Origin: Sideroxydans sp. | Lineage (GTDB): Bacteria > Pseudomonadota > Gammaproteobacteria > Burkholderiales > Gallionellaceae | Assembly (NCBI GenBank): GCA_024636935.1 | Contig: JAGXGC010000027.1 | Coordinates: 1 to 64,000 of the forward strand | DNA length: 64,000 nucleotides | Direction: 5' to 3' | Shown here: piece by piece, positions 10,955 through 20,709 of the stretch | How the letters are laid out: every line of letters starts with the position of its first letter | Numbering within the stretch: position 1 is the stretch's first letter | The notes under the pieces: generated by a model | Told to the model about the DNA's origin: nothing | The model's input: only the letters and a program-made list of their open reading frames with translations | Database searches by the model: none | Position numbers and translations under genes: made by a program

Positions 10955-12250
10955 CTACTGCTGCAGGCGTGCCGCTGGGAAGATGATAGAAAAGGTACTG
11001 CCCTGCCCTTCTTCGCTGGTGATATGCAGCCGGGCCTGATGACGCAATGAGATATGCTTCACGATAGCCAAGCCTAGGCCGGTGCCGCCTGTTTCGCGTG
11101 AACGGCTGCGATCCACTCTATAGAAACGTTCAGCCAAACGGGCAATATGCTGCGGGGCGATGCCAATGCCGCTGTCTTGCACCGCGAATACTGCATGCCC
11201 ATCGTGCTGTGACCAACGCACTTCTATGTTGCCGCCATCGGGGGTATAGCGGATGGCATTGCTGACCAGATTCGAAAAAGCACTGCGTAATTCTTCACGG
11301 CTTCCGTTCAGGCTCACATCACAATTTTCGTGTAATTCGATACGGTGTCTGCCGTTGCTCAATAGCTTGCCATCGCGCAAAACTTCAGCCAGCAGCGTAC
11401 TTACATCCACCTTCTCTTCGCGTAAACGGTTTTGGTCATCCTCTAGACGGGACAAGGTGAGCAGATCGTCCACCAGATGCTCCATGCGGTTGGTCTGCTC
11501 GCCCATCAGATGTAAGGCACGTTCCGCCATCTCGTTATCTCGCGATGGCATGTCCTGCAGCGTCTCGACGAATCCGTTGACGACCGTGAGGGGTGTGCGC
11601 AATTCGTGCGAGACATTGGCCACAAAATCGCGGCGCATAGTCTCGATACGCTCCAGCTGGGTGATATCTCGGCTGATCAGCAGACGCTGATTCTCACCAT
11701 AGGAGATCAGCTTTATCGACAGTATCAGGTCATCCTGACGCGCACCATGCAGTACCAAGGGTTTGTCGAATACACGTGATGACAGGTATTGCACGAAAGC
11801 AGGCTGACGCGCCAAATAGGTAATCTGTTGGCCGATATCGTAATCGCTGTCCAATCCGAAATGCTTCGCCGCCAGTGGGTTGCACCATTCGATGCGATCA
11901 GCGTCATCTAGGATGACCACTCCTTCAGGTAGTGCCGCAGTGGCCTGCTCCATCTGCTCGAGAGATGCGATATGTCTTTCGCGCTGCAAACGGTTGGTGC
12001 GCACCATCTTGTTCAATTGCGAGAACACTTCTTCCCACAAACCCGAGCCATCAGGCAAGGCCATATTCTCGGGGTCTTTCAGCCAACGCAACAAGTCTGA
12101 CAGGTTGCGAAGATGATGCAGCAGACGCCAAGACACACCGATGGCGAAAGCGAATAGCGCGGGCAATGCGCCTGCGATGGCCCACACCAGCAACGAGAAC
12201 AGAAGCAGGAAGAAAGGATAGAAAAAAGCGCGCTGCCAAAAATCGCTCAC
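10955..12250 (-). CDS. phoR: phosphate regulon sensor histidine kinase
   Basis: HELRTPLTVVNGFVETL H-box, N box LVSNAIRYTP, GGTGLGLAIVKH; adjacent to phoB. Confidence 0.94.
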   Translation of the reverse strand: MSDFWQRAFFYPFFLLLFSLLVWAIAGALPALFAFAIGVSWRLLHHLRNLSDLLRWLKDPENMALPDGSGLWEEVFSQLNKMVRTNRLQRERHIASLEQMEQATAALPEGVVILDDADRIEWCNPLAAKHFGLDSDYDIGQQITYLARQPAFVQYLSSRVFDKPLVLHGARQDDLILSIKLISYGENQRLLISRDITQLERIETMRRDFVANVSHELRTPLTVVNGFVETLQDMPSRDNEMAERALHLMGEQTNRMEHLVDDLLTLSRLEDDQNRLREEKVDVSTLLAEVLRDGKLLSNGRHRIELHENCDVSLNGSREELRSAFSNLVSNAIRYTPDGGNIEVRWSQHDGHAVFAVQDSGIGIAPQHIARLAERFYRVDRSRSRETGGTGLGLAIVKHISLRHQARLHITSEEGQGSTFSIIFPAARLQQ

Positions 12251-12315
12251 GGCATCATCTCAATATGGGACAGCGGCATTATACGGGGGTAATCCGCTCC
12301 GACCGAACACTGTAA

Positions 12316-13005
12316 TTATGTTTTTGAGAAGCGGTAACCGCTGCCTCGCACTGTCTGCACCATCTTGTCAGCGCACGAAGGTTCCAGAGCCTGACGCAGG
12401 CGGCGAATATGTACATCGACAGTGCGCTCTTCCACAAACACATGATCACCCCACACTTGGTCAAGCAACTGTGCACGGCTATAGACGCGCTCGATATGGG
12501 TCATAAAGAAATGCAGCAGACGAAACTCTGTCGGACCAAGCTCGATGTTCACTCCATTGGCACTGACACGATGCGTAGTCGGCGAAAGTTCCAGACCTTC
12601 GACGCTCACGGTTTCGTCACTCATCTGCGGCGTGCGACGACGCAGCACGGCACGAATTCTGGCCATCAGCTCACGTGGGGAAAACGGCTTGGTAATGTAA
12701 TCGTCCGCACCGGATTCGAGGCCAAGTATCTTGTCGCGTTCGTCGGTGCGCGCGGTCAGCATGATGATTGGAATGTCGCGTGTGCGGGAATCTGCACGCA
12801 ATTTGCGCGCAATCTCGACACCAGAAGTGCCGGGCAACATCCAGTCGAGCAGAATCAGATCCGGCAAAGCCCTATTGATATGCGCAAACGCAGAAGTTGC
12901 ATCTTGCGCCTTGATTGCGCGAAAGCCGCACTGCGCGATGTTGAACGCTAGCAACTCCTGAATTGCGGGTTCGTCTTCTACCAACAGAATATCGGCTGTC
13001 GTCAT
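12316..13005 (-). CDS. phoB: phosphate regulon response regulator
   Basis: [31 protein letters not shown] receiver; winged-helix [21 protein letters not shown]. Confidence 0.96.
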   Translation of the reverse strand: MTTADILLVEDEPAIQELLAFNIAQCGFRAIKAQDATSAFAHINRALPDLILLDWMLPGTSGVEIARKLRADSRTRDIPIIMLTARTDERDKILGLESGADDYITKPFSPRELMARIRAVLRRRTPQMSDETVSVEGLELSPTTHRVSANGVNIELGPTEFRLLHFFMTHIERVYSRAQLLDQVWGDHVFVEERTVDVHIRRLRQALEPSCADKMVQTVRGSGYRFSKT

Positions 13006-13055
13006 TATGTGCTCCATCTCTCGTTACGGTTCGCCGACGATGGTATGAAACTATT

Positions 13056-13073
13056 GTGACAGTAACATGACAG
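13056..13073 (-). promoter_or_regulatory. Pho box upstream of phoB
   Basis: Minus strand CTGTCAT GTTA CTGTCAC, near-consensus PhoB site, about 50 bp upstream of the phoB start. Confidence 0.85.
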
Positions 13074-13076
13074 TCG

Positions 13077-14528
13077 CTATTCTGAAGCAAGTTGATCTTT
13101 TTGGAGAGAAGGAGCATCTGCTTTGGACATCAGCGAACCGGCCACCATGCCGACGATACTCATCAGGAATCCGGCGAATTGCGGCGGGAGCGCAGCTTCA
13201 GGTGCAATGAACTCCATAGGCAACCAAACTGCCAGCCCCAGCCCCATCGCCCAGTAAGCGCCCAGTGTCGTTGCGCGTTTCCAGTACAGCCCTGCAACCA
13301 AGGGCGTGAAGGCTAACACCAGCGTCACCTTGTAGGCGTTCTCCACCATCTGGTGGATGCCGGTTTCCTGATCCAGTGCCCACAATGAATAGAGCGTGAC
13401 GCACACCGAGAAGATGCCGACCACCCAACGCGTCATCACCAGCATTTTTCGCTCAGACAAGTTCTTGCGTGTGACCCAACCTTTAAGCACGTTCTCTGAA
13501 AGGATGACCGACGGTGCAAGCAGCGTGCCCGAAGCCGTGCTCATGATCACCGACAGCAGCGCACCGTAGAAGATCACCTGCGCGATGAGCGGCAGATGGG
13601 CTTTGACCAGTTCCGGCAATAGTTTCTGGCTATCCTCGGCCATCCACTGTGCGGTCAGCACCGGATCGATCAAATTAGAAGAGTAAGCCATGAACAGCGG
13701 CACCGCCGCGAACACAAAATACGCCACACCACCTAGCACCGTGCCCCACACTGCGATGTTCTCGTTCTTTGAAGCATTGGCACGCTGGAACACATCCTGC
13801 TGCGGGATGGAACCGAAACCCATGGTCAGCAGCCCGGAGATGAAAGCGACCATAGCCACCGCATTCATGTCGGGCCAGAAGTTGAATTTATTGTTGTCCA
13901 CCGCATGTTGCACCACCGGCTCAACACCACCGGTCATATCAGCCAGCAAGGTCGAGATGTAGATGAGGCCGATGACGATGACGATCATTTGCACGAAGGT
14001 GGTGAGCGCCACCGACCACATGCCACCGTACAAGGTGTACAGCAGCACAATGGCTGCACCGATGAGAATGCCTTGCGCCTGCGTGATGCTGCCATCCGAT
14101 AGCACGTTGAACACGAGCCCCAGCGCAGTGACTTGCGCCGATACCCAACCCAGATAAGACAAAGCAATAGCAATACCAGCGATGACTTCGACCTTATGCC
14201 CGAAACGCTCGCGATAAAAATCACCGAGGGTGAGCAAGTTCATCCGGTACAGCTTGCGCGCGAAGAACAGACCAAACAGCACCAGACACAGTGCCGCACC
14301 GAATGGATCTGAGATCAGCCCCCCCAGATCCTCTTCCATGAAGGTGGCCGGGATGCCCAGCACGGTCTCGGCACCGAACCAGGTGGCGAACACCATGGCC
14401 AGCACGATGTACATCGGCAAAGAGCGACCTGCTGTGATGTAGTCGCGTGCATTGTGAACCTTGGTCGCGGCATACATGCCGACACCGATGGACAAGATTA
14501 GATACAGGAATACAAAACCAACCAGCAT
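13077..14528 (-). CDS. sodium:solute symporter family protein
   Basis: 483 aa multi-pass protein with SSS-family features (YITAGRSLPMYIVLAMVFATWFGAETVLGIP). Confidence 0.88.
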   Translation of the reverse strand: MLVGFVFLYLILSIGVGMYAATKVHNARDYITAGRSLPMYIVLAMVFATWFGAETVLGIPATFMEEDLGGLISDPFGAALCLVLFGLFFARKLYRMNLLTLGDFYRERFGHKVEVIAGIAIALSYLGWVSAQVTALGLVFNVLSDGSITQAQGILIGAAIVLLYTLYGGMWSVALTTFVQMIVIVIGLIYISTLLADMTGGVEPVVQHAVDNNKFNFWPDMNAVAMVAFISGLLTMGFGSIPQQDVFQRANASKNENIAVWGTVLGGVAYFVFAAVPLFMAYSSNLIDPVLTAQWMAEDSQKLLPELVKAHLPLIAQVIFYGALLSVIMSTASGTLLAPSVILSENVLKGWVTRKNLSERKMLVMTRWVVGIFSVCVTLYSLWALDQETGIHQMVENAYKVTLVLAFTPLVAGLYWKRATTLGAYWAMGLGLAVWLPMEFIAPEAALPPQFAGFLMSIVGMVAGSLMSKADAPSLQKDQLASE

Positions 14529-14584
14529 GATAAGAACTCGCTCGAATTCAGAATGACGCGAATTCTAGCAGTCTTGGCAGGAAT

Positions 14585-14613
14585 AAAAAAAGGCTCCCGA
14601 AGGAGCCTTTTTT
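14585..14613 (-). terminator. intrinsic terminator downstream of ahpC-like gene (symmetrical, could act both ways)
   Basis: AAAAAA GGCTCC CGAA GGAGCC TTTTTT. Confidence 0.9.
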
Positions 14614-14631
14614 ATTTCAGAACCAAGTTGC

Positions 14632-15234
14632 TTACAGTTCTTTAGCGTGTGCTGCCAAGTATTTTGCAACACCTTCAGTCGATGCGCCCATACCTGCCTT
14701 ACCTTTGCTCCAGCCAGCTGGGCAAACTTCGCCGTGCTCTTCGGTGAATTGCAGTGCGTCAATCATGCGCAGCATTTCGTCGATGTTGCGACCCAGTGGC
14801 AGGTCGTTCACCACTTGGTGACGCACCACGCCTGCGCGGTCGATCAGGAAAGAACCGCGATATGCCACACCACCGTCGGCTTCCACGTCATAGGCCTTGC
14901 AAATCTCGTGCTTGATGTCTGCAACCAGTGGGTATTGCACTTGGCCGATACCGCCCTTTTCAACCGGCGTGTTCTTCCATGCCAAGTGGGTGAATTGGGA
15001 GTCAATGGACACGCCGATCACTTCCACGTTGCGCTTCTTGAACTCTGCCAAGCGATGATCGAAAGCGATCAGCTCGGACGGGCACACAAAGGTAAAGTCC
15101 AGCGGGTAGAAGAACACCACTGCGTATTTGCCACTGATGTACTTACTAAAATTGAAATTTTCGTTGATTTCATTGTTACCCATTACGGTAACTGCGTTGA
15201 AATCGGGAGCCTGCTTGCCTACAAGTACTGCCAT
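14632..15234 (-). CDS. peroxiredoxin (AhpC/Prx1 2-Cys type)
   Basis: FFYPLDFTFVCPSELIAFDHRL and HGEVCPAGWSKGKAGM cysteine motifs. Confidence 0.94.
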   Translation of the reverse strand: MAVLVGKQAPDFNAVTVMGNNEINENFNFSKYISGKYAVVFFYPLDFTFVCPSELIAFDHRLAEFKKRNVEVIGVSIDSQFTHLAWKNTPVEKGGIGQVQYPLVADIKHEICKAYDVEADGGVAYRGSFLIDRAGVVRHQVVNDLPLGRNIDEMLRMIDALQFTEEHGEVCPAGWSKGKAGMGASTEGVAKYLAAHAKEL

Positions 15235-15315
15235 GGTGACCTCCATCGATGGGTTAATGTTGAGTGAAATGCTAGGGTTTGGAATTTACCAGAAGTATCC
15301 CTGCTGTCAACCGGC

Positions 15316-17070
15316 TTATGCAGAAATTTCTTGCGCAACGCCCCCGCCGAACTGTGTGCGATGCAGTTGCGCATACGCGCCATCCTTTTTCAGCAACTCG
15401 GCGTGCGTGCCTGCCTCCACGATCTGGCCCTTGCTCAATACCACGATACGGTCGGCCTTTTCGATGGTGGACAGGCGGTGCGCAATCACCAGCGTGGTAC
15501 GTCCGCGCATCAGAACTTCCAGCGCGGCCTGCACATGACGTTCGGATTCGCTATCGAGTGCTGAGGTCGCTTCGTCCAGAATCAAAATAGGTGCATCCTT
15601 GAGAATGGCGCGCGCAATGGCGATGCGCTGTCGCTGCCCGCCGGACAACCGCACCCCCTTCTCGCCCACCAAAGTCTGCAGCCCCTGCGGCATGTCATTG
15701 ATGAACTCCATCGCATGCGCAGCGGTGGCCGCCGCGACGATCTCGCTCTCCGGCACTTCGCGCATCTGGCCATAGGCGACATTTGCGGCGACAGTGTCGT
15801 TAAACAGCACCACCTCTTGGCTCACCAAGGCGATGTTGGCGCGCAAGCTGGCTAGTGTCACGTCATGAATGTCCTGACCGTCAATCAGAATCTTTCCCTT
15901 GCCCAGCTCGTAAAAGCGCGGCACCAGATTCGCCAATGTGCTTTTCCCGCTACCCGAAGCGCCGACCAGAGCAACCACCTGCCCCGCCGGAATATCCAAG
16001 TCGATATCGTTCAAGGTCGATCGCGCGCCAGGTTGATAAGCAAAGTCGATGTGCTGGAATCGCACCGCCCCCCGCACTCTCCCCAACTGCTTTTGGCCCA
16101 GATCGGTTTCACTCTCCGTATCTAGCAAGGCAAAGACACTTTCCGCCGCTGCCAAACCTCGCTGGATGTATTCATTAATACTGGTGATGCGTTTGAGTGG
16201 TGCAGTAAGCATCAGCATCGCCGCGACAAAGGAAAGAAAACTTCCGACAGTCGTCGCGTCACTCTGCGCCTGCCCGATAGCCAAGTAGATGACGAAAGCC
16301 AAGGCGATCGCCGCCACCATCTGCACGATGGGGACGTTTGCTACTGCAGCGGTGGCCTGCTTCATCAAATGGCGCCGTACCCAATTGATCTCCTCATCGA
16401 AGCGCCGTTGTTCGTAATGCTGCCCCCCGAATAGCTTCACCACCTTATGTGCGGTCACGCTTTCCTCAATCACTTGAGTGATGCTGCCCATCGCTTGTTG
16501 CGTATCTCGGCTGGAGCTGCGCAGGCGACGGTTGATCGTCTGGATCACCCACGCCACCACAGGTGCAATAGTCAGCGTGATCAATGTCAGCTTCCAGTCC
16601 AGATAGAACAACCAGCCCAACAGACCGATCATGATTATGCTATCGCGGATCGCGATGGTGACAACGCTGGTAGCGGCCGCCGTGACGTTGGTCACATCAT
16701 AGGTGAGTTTGGATATTAGTGATCCCGTTGCGTGGTCGTCGTAGTAGCGTGTGGGCAAGGTCATCAGCTTGGCGAACATCTCGGCACGCAGATCCATCAC
16801 CACCTTGTTTCCCACCCAGTGGATAGCATACGAGCCAAAGAAAGTAGCTACACCCCGCACAAAAAAGATCACCAGAATGAACACAGGCGCCCAATGCATC
16901 ACCGCGTCATCCTTGTGCACAAAGGTGCCGTCAAGAAAAGGTTTGAGCAGTGCGGGCAACAAGGGCTCGGTAGCAGCGGCGATAGCCATGCCGAGAATGG
17001 AAATCGCAAACGCCCGCCAGTGCGGGCGTACGTAACGCATCAAACGCAAATAGAGTTGCGTGCTAGTCAT
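15316..17070 (-). CDS. msbA: lipid A export permease/ATP-binding protein MsbA
   Basis: ABC exporter; GASGSGKSTLANLVPRFYE Walker A, LSGGQRQRIAIARAILKDAPILILDEATSALD. Confidence 0.9.
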   Translation of the reverse strand: MTSTQLYLRLMRYVRPHWRAFAISILGMAIAAATEPLLPALLKPFLDGTFVHKDDAVMHWAPVFILVIFFVRGVATFFGSYAIHWVGNKVVMDLRAEMFAKLMTLPTRYYDDHATGSLISKLTYDVTNVTAAATSVVTIAIRDSIIMIGLLGWLFYLDWKLTLITLTIAPVVAWVIQTINRRLRSSSRDTQQAMGSITQVIEESVTAHKVVKLFGGQHYEQRRFDEEINWVRRHLMKQATAAVANVPIVQMVAAIALAFVIYLAIGQAQSDATTVGSFLSFVAAMLMLTAPLKRITSINEYIQRGLAAAESVFALLDTESETDLGQKQLGRVRGAVRFQHIDFAYQPGARSTLNDIDLDIPAGQVVALVGASGSGKSTLANLVPRFYELGKGKILIDGQDIHDVTLASLRANIALVSQEVVLFNDTVAANVAYGQMREVPESEIVAAATAAHAMEFINDMPQGLQTLVGEKGVRLSGGQRQRIAIARAILKDAPILILDEATSALDSESERHVQAALEVLMRGRTTLVIAHRLSTIEKADRIVVLSKGQIVEAGTHAELLKKDGAYAQLHRTQFGGGVAQEISA

Positions 17071-17097
17071 CAGGGGTTATTGCTCTGAAGCGATGGA

Positions 17098-17682
17098 TCA
17101 GCGTGCATCGGCCTGTCGTGTCTTGCCGCCAAGCAAGGCGAATAACATCTGCACGCCTGCGGCCGAACCAACATAGAAAACTGCCACTGCCACATAGGGG
17201 CCGTAATATTGCGCCACACTGGAGACATACTGGGCCACGCTCATGCTATCGAAATAGCCCGCCAACAGATAAAAACTGACGTTGGCGATGATGAATGCCG
17301 CACTGCCCGCCGCGGCTCCGGCCAGTAACAGGCCGGACATACCCTTGAGGGTTAGAGCATAGCGAGGCGCATACCAGCGTCCGACGAACCACAGTGCGCC
17401 ATAGGCGAGCACCAAGAAGGAATAGGCCGAGGTCACACAAAAGCCGCTCACCTCTCGGAAGTTGATTGCGTAATAGTCAATCAGTGCAGCCTCGACCAGC
17501 AGCAATGCCAAGATCATCAACGCGCTACGCACGCGCCCAAGGAACAAGCCGCCCAGAAAGAACACGGCATAAGAAGCATCAGGCAAAGCCATTGCCGAGC
17601 CGAAGTGGTTGTATCGCGTCAATGCCATCAACAACACCAATGCCGATGCAATCCAAAATGTTTTGTTTTGTAAAAGATTCAT
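17098..17682 (-). CDS. putative cobalamin ECF-type transporter S-component-like membrane protein
   Basis: Six-TM-like hydrophobic protein (MNLLQNKTFWIASALVLLMALTRYNHFGSAMALPDASYAVFFLGGLF), directly downstream of btuB under the same riboswitch. Confidence 0.65.
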   Translation of the reverse strand: MNLLQNKTFWIASALVLLMALTRYNHFGSAMALPDASYAVFFLGGLFLGRVRSALMILALLLVEAALIDYYAINFREVSGFCVTSAYSFLVLAYGALWFVGRWYAPRYALTLKGMSGLLLAGAAAGSAAFIIANVSFYLLAGYFDSMSVAQYVSSVAQYYGPYVAVAVFYVGSAAGVQMLFALLGGKTRQADAR

Positions 17683-17700
17683 TGAAATTCTCCCGAGATT

Positions 17701-17722
17701 CCTGCCAGTGACCACTGGCAGG
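17701..17722. repeat. intercistronic perfect hairpin between btuB and the downstream membrane-protein gene
   Basis: CCTGCCAGT GACC ACTGGCAGG. Confidence 0.75.
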
Positions 17723-17761
17723 GACTTTACCAGAAATGGCGATATTCCGCCGCCCCGCCTG

Positions 17762-19567
17762 TTACGGCTGGTAATTCAAACCGACATAAACGACTCGTCC
17801 TAGCGTGTTGTAACTGTGCGCCAGCATGTAATCCTCATTGAACAAGTTATCCACGCGCGCATTCAAGCCTAGGTGCGGCGCGATTTTCCATAGCGCAGAT
17901 AAGTTGATCACACTATAGGCGTTCAGCGTGTTGGAGCCATCGAGGCGCGCGCTGCTAGAGTGCCACTCGAATCCTAAGCGCCCCGCCTCGAAAGTCCGTG
18001 CGATAGTGAGCGTATTGAGTGTTTGCGCGCGCTTTGATAGTTGCGCGCCGGTTTTTGCATTGCGAGGGCTTTGCAGCGTCAGCGAATTTTCGATCTCCAG
18101 CCCATCCTGCTGGATGCCATACACCAACTCCATCCCCTCGATCACTGCTTCGTCGAGGTTGTTTGTCGTGGTGCTGTTGCTCACGAGCAGATCGCGAATA
18201 CGGTTGCGGAACAGCACGCCATCTAGATGCAACCCGTCATGCAGGTAATGCGCACCCAATTCAAGATTACGTGCACGCTCCGGCTTGAGATTCGGATTGC
18301 CCTGATAGCCATATGAGAGCGGGTAATACATGTCATTGAAGGTTGGCGCCTTGAATGCGGTGGAAACATTGGCAGTGATGCGCCAACCCTCTGTCACCTG
18401 CAAACCATATCCCAACAAGCCGCTATTTGCGGTGCCGAAATCCGAATAACGATCCTGACGCAGATTCGCTTGCACCTGATGCGCACCATAGTCACCCGTG
18501 TATCCGGCGAAATAACTGTTACTGCTGCGAGCATCCATAGTGAAGGCAGTGGTGCCGCTCACACGCTGCTTCAGTCTTTCCACGCCCATCAACAAAACAC
18601 CTTGCTCGCTTGTAGCGAGCGTGTTCTGCCAAGAGAACTGATCATTCACGGTTTTGAACTGTGAAGCACGAGCCCCATTCTTGTAGCTGGCGACATCATC
18701 CGTGCCCTGAGCCAGCATCAACCGGCTTTTCCAAGCGGGCAACAGCTGCTCGGTCAAGCTCAGCGACCATTTCGACAAGGTTGCATCGCTATCGTGCGTA
18801 TCTGTCACAAGGCCATATGCATTGTCGTACTTCACCTTCCCCTTGCTGCCAAACAACGATGCATCGATCCGGTGCGCCTGATTGAAAGCATAGCCCGTAC
18901 GTGCCGACAAACTGGTGTTGTTGTATCCGTCTGCATCTGGGTTGGCCGAAGGGGACACTGCCGTATTGACGGAAGACACGCCGTCCGTAGCGAATTTTGA
19001 CGCGCCCAGATAAAAGTTCGCATCACCCACCTCGCCACCGAAGGACGCACTCGCACGCCGAGTGGCATATGTACCATATCCGGCGCTGGCACTCACCGCT
19101 GGCGCTCCTTTGCCGTGCTTGGTGAATATTTGCACCACGCCACCAATGGCCTCTGCCCCGTACAGACTGCTGACGTTGCCACGCACGACTTCGATGCGTT
19201 CGATCTGATCCAGCATCAATTGATCGATAGCAGTCGCACCTGATGTAGCCGACCCGATACGCACGCCGTCCAGCAGCACCAATGTATGGTTCGAATTAGT
19301 TCCACGCAGGAACAAACTGCTTTGGGAACCGACTCCGCCGTTCTGCGTCACTTCCGTACCCGCCAGATTCCGCAGCAAGGTCGGCACATCCGCCGCCCCG
19401 GATGCTTGAATATCGCGCTGCGAAATGACGCTGGTATGCAGCAGGGTTTGTGTGATGCGTTGCTCGCTACGCGCCGCGGTCACCACCACTTCATCGAGGC
19501 TGTCCTGCGCAACTGCAAAAGTGGATACCGCACACAGCAGTGCGGCGATGAGTTTCTGTTGTTTCAT
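17762..19567 (-). CDS. btuB: TonB-dependent vitamin B12 receptor
   Basis: TonB box-like DEVVVTAARSEQ, plug domain, C-terminal YVGLNYQP; downstream of a cobalamin riboswitch. Confidence 0.93.
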   Translation of the reverse strand: MKQQKLIAALLCAVSTFAVAQDSLDEVVVTAARSEQRITQTLLHTSVISQRDIQASGAADVPTLLRNLAGTEVTQNGGVGSQSSLFLRGTNSNHTLVLLDGVRIGSATSGATAIDQLMLDQIERIEVVRGNVSSLYGAEAIGGVVQIFTKHGKGAPAVSASAGYGTYATRRASASFGGEVGDANFYLGASKFATDGVSSVNTAVSPSANPDADGYNNTSLSARTGYAFNQAHRIDASLFGSKGKVKYDNAYGLVTDTHDSDATLSKWSLSLTEQLLPAWKSRLMLAQGTDDVASYKNGARASQFKTVNDQFSWQNTLATSEQGVLLMGVERLKQRVSGTTAFTMDARSSNSYFAGYTGDYGAHQVQANLRQDRYSDFGTANSGLLGYGLQVTEGWRITANVSTAFKAPTFNDMYYPLSYGYQGNPNLKPERARNLELGAHYLHDGLHLDGVLFRNRIRDLLVSNSTTTNNLDEAVIEGMELVYGIQQDGLEIENSLTLQSPRNAKTGAQLSKRAQTLNTLTIARTFEAGRLGFEWHSSSARLDGSNTLNAYSVINLSALWKIAPHLGLNARVDNLFNEDYMLAHSYNTLGRVVYVGLNYQP

Positions 19568-19687
19568 TTGATTTCCCTGAGTGTGTTCCAAGCGTCCCCG
19601 TTGGAACAAGACAAAACCAGGAAAACTGCAGGCGATGATAGAGATGACATCGTCCATGCGCCGCCCGCAGCATTTCCTGAACCTCGT

Positions 19688-19853
19688 CCAAGGCCGGTAT
19701 CCGGGCTCACAAGTCTTGATCCGTCACCTTCCCATGCTTGCGCACAGTGGCATATCGACGAACCCTCACTTGCTTACCGTTGCGGGGGCAGCGCAGGCAT
19801 CTCACCTGCTTCCCGTTTAACCGAAGGACTCTCATCCCTCAGCACCTTGAAGC
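19688..19853 (-). promoter_or_regulatory. cobalamin riboswitch
   Basis: Minus strand GGTGCTGAGGGATGAGAG...GGGAAGCAGGTGAGATGCCTGCGCTGCCCCCGCAACGGTAAG...ATGCCACTG...TGGGAAGGTGACGG...AAGACTTGTGAGCCCGGATACCGGCC. Confidence 0.96.
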
Positions 19854-19954
19854 GGCTCGAATTGTAGCAGGCCCAGAAACAGCGATTCCAAAATACTTGC
19901 AAAACATTCCGTTAGCGATTGACTTAACAGGGAAATAAAAACTATAGTGCGCCC

Positions 19955-20155
19955 ATGCTTAGTGAACTGGATACACTCGAACAGAAACTGCACCAACTGG
20001 TGCAGCTCAATCAGCGCCTGCGTGACGAGAACCAGCAATTGCGCCAGCATGTTGCCTCGGCTAAGAACGAGCAACGCAAACATCAGGACAAAATCGACCA
20101 AGCCGCTTCGCGCCTTGAAAAACTCCTCGACAAACTTCCCGCCGATGCATCATGA
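19955..20155 (+). CDS. short coiled-coil protein upstream of zapA (TIGR02449/ZapB-like)
   Basis: 66 aa heptad-rich MLSELDTLEQKLHQLVQLNQRLRDENQQLRQHVA; overlaps the zapA start. Confidence 0.8.
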   Translation: MLSELDTLEQKLHQLVQLNQRLRDENQQLRQHVASAKNEQRKHQDKIDQAASRLEKLLDKLPADAS

Positions 20156-20466
20156 GTGAAACCAAGACCAGTTTTCTGGATGTGAACATCCTTGACCGTG
20201 AGTTCCGTGTCGCCTGCCCTGACGATGAACGTGGCGAACTGCTGGATGCAGTCAAATTTCTCGACGTTAAGATGCGTGAGATACGTGATGCAGGGAAGAT
20301 CGCATCGGTCGAACGTATCGCCATCATGGCCGCGCTCAACATCGCGCACGAATTGCTCACCACACGTGTCGGCGGAGGCGTTGACCTCTCAGAATTCAAG
20401 CGTAGAATGCAAGGCATGCAGGCAACGATTGATGAAGCCTTGGTCGATCAAGATCAGTTGTTTTAA
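20152..20466 (+). CDS. zapA: cell division protein ZapA
   Basis: VNILDREFRVACPDDERGELLDAVKFLDVKMREIRDAGKIASVERIAIMAALNIAHELL. Confidence 0.94.
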   Translation: MSETKTSFLDVNILDREFRVACPDDERGELLDAVKFLDVKMREIRDAGKIASVERIAIMAALNIAHELLTTRVGGGVDLSEFKRRMQGMQATIDEALVDQDQLF

Positions 20467-20478
20467 CTGATCAACAGT

Positions 20479-20658
20479 TTGTCCCCTGCGGTGTTCGTGA
20501 GATTCATAATTCTTTGAACCAATGAGCTAATGCTTAGGTTGCGCCCCATTCAAGTTACTGTTGTGAGCTTCCCTTGCGGAAGCACCTGATGTAACCGGGA
20601 ACCGACCCACTTGAACCCAGGTTCAAGACATTGAGTCAACGGCACAGGCGGGGGACTT
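20479..20658 (+). ncRNA. ssrS: 6S RNA
   Basis: Directly downstream of zapA; closing stem GTCCCC (20481-20486) with GGGGAC (20651-20656); conserved TTGAACCCAGGTTCAAG segment as in E. coli 6S; low coding potential. Confidence 0.9.
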
Positions 20659-20665
20659 TATTCCA

Positions 20666-20691
20666 GTGCGATCCTTCGGGGTCGCACTTTT
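20666..20691 (+). terminator. intrinsic terminator after 6S RNA
   Basis: GTGCGA TCCTTCGGGG TCGCAC TTTT. Confidence 0.85.
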
Positions 20692-20709
20692 CATTTAAGG
20701 AACTTTGCA

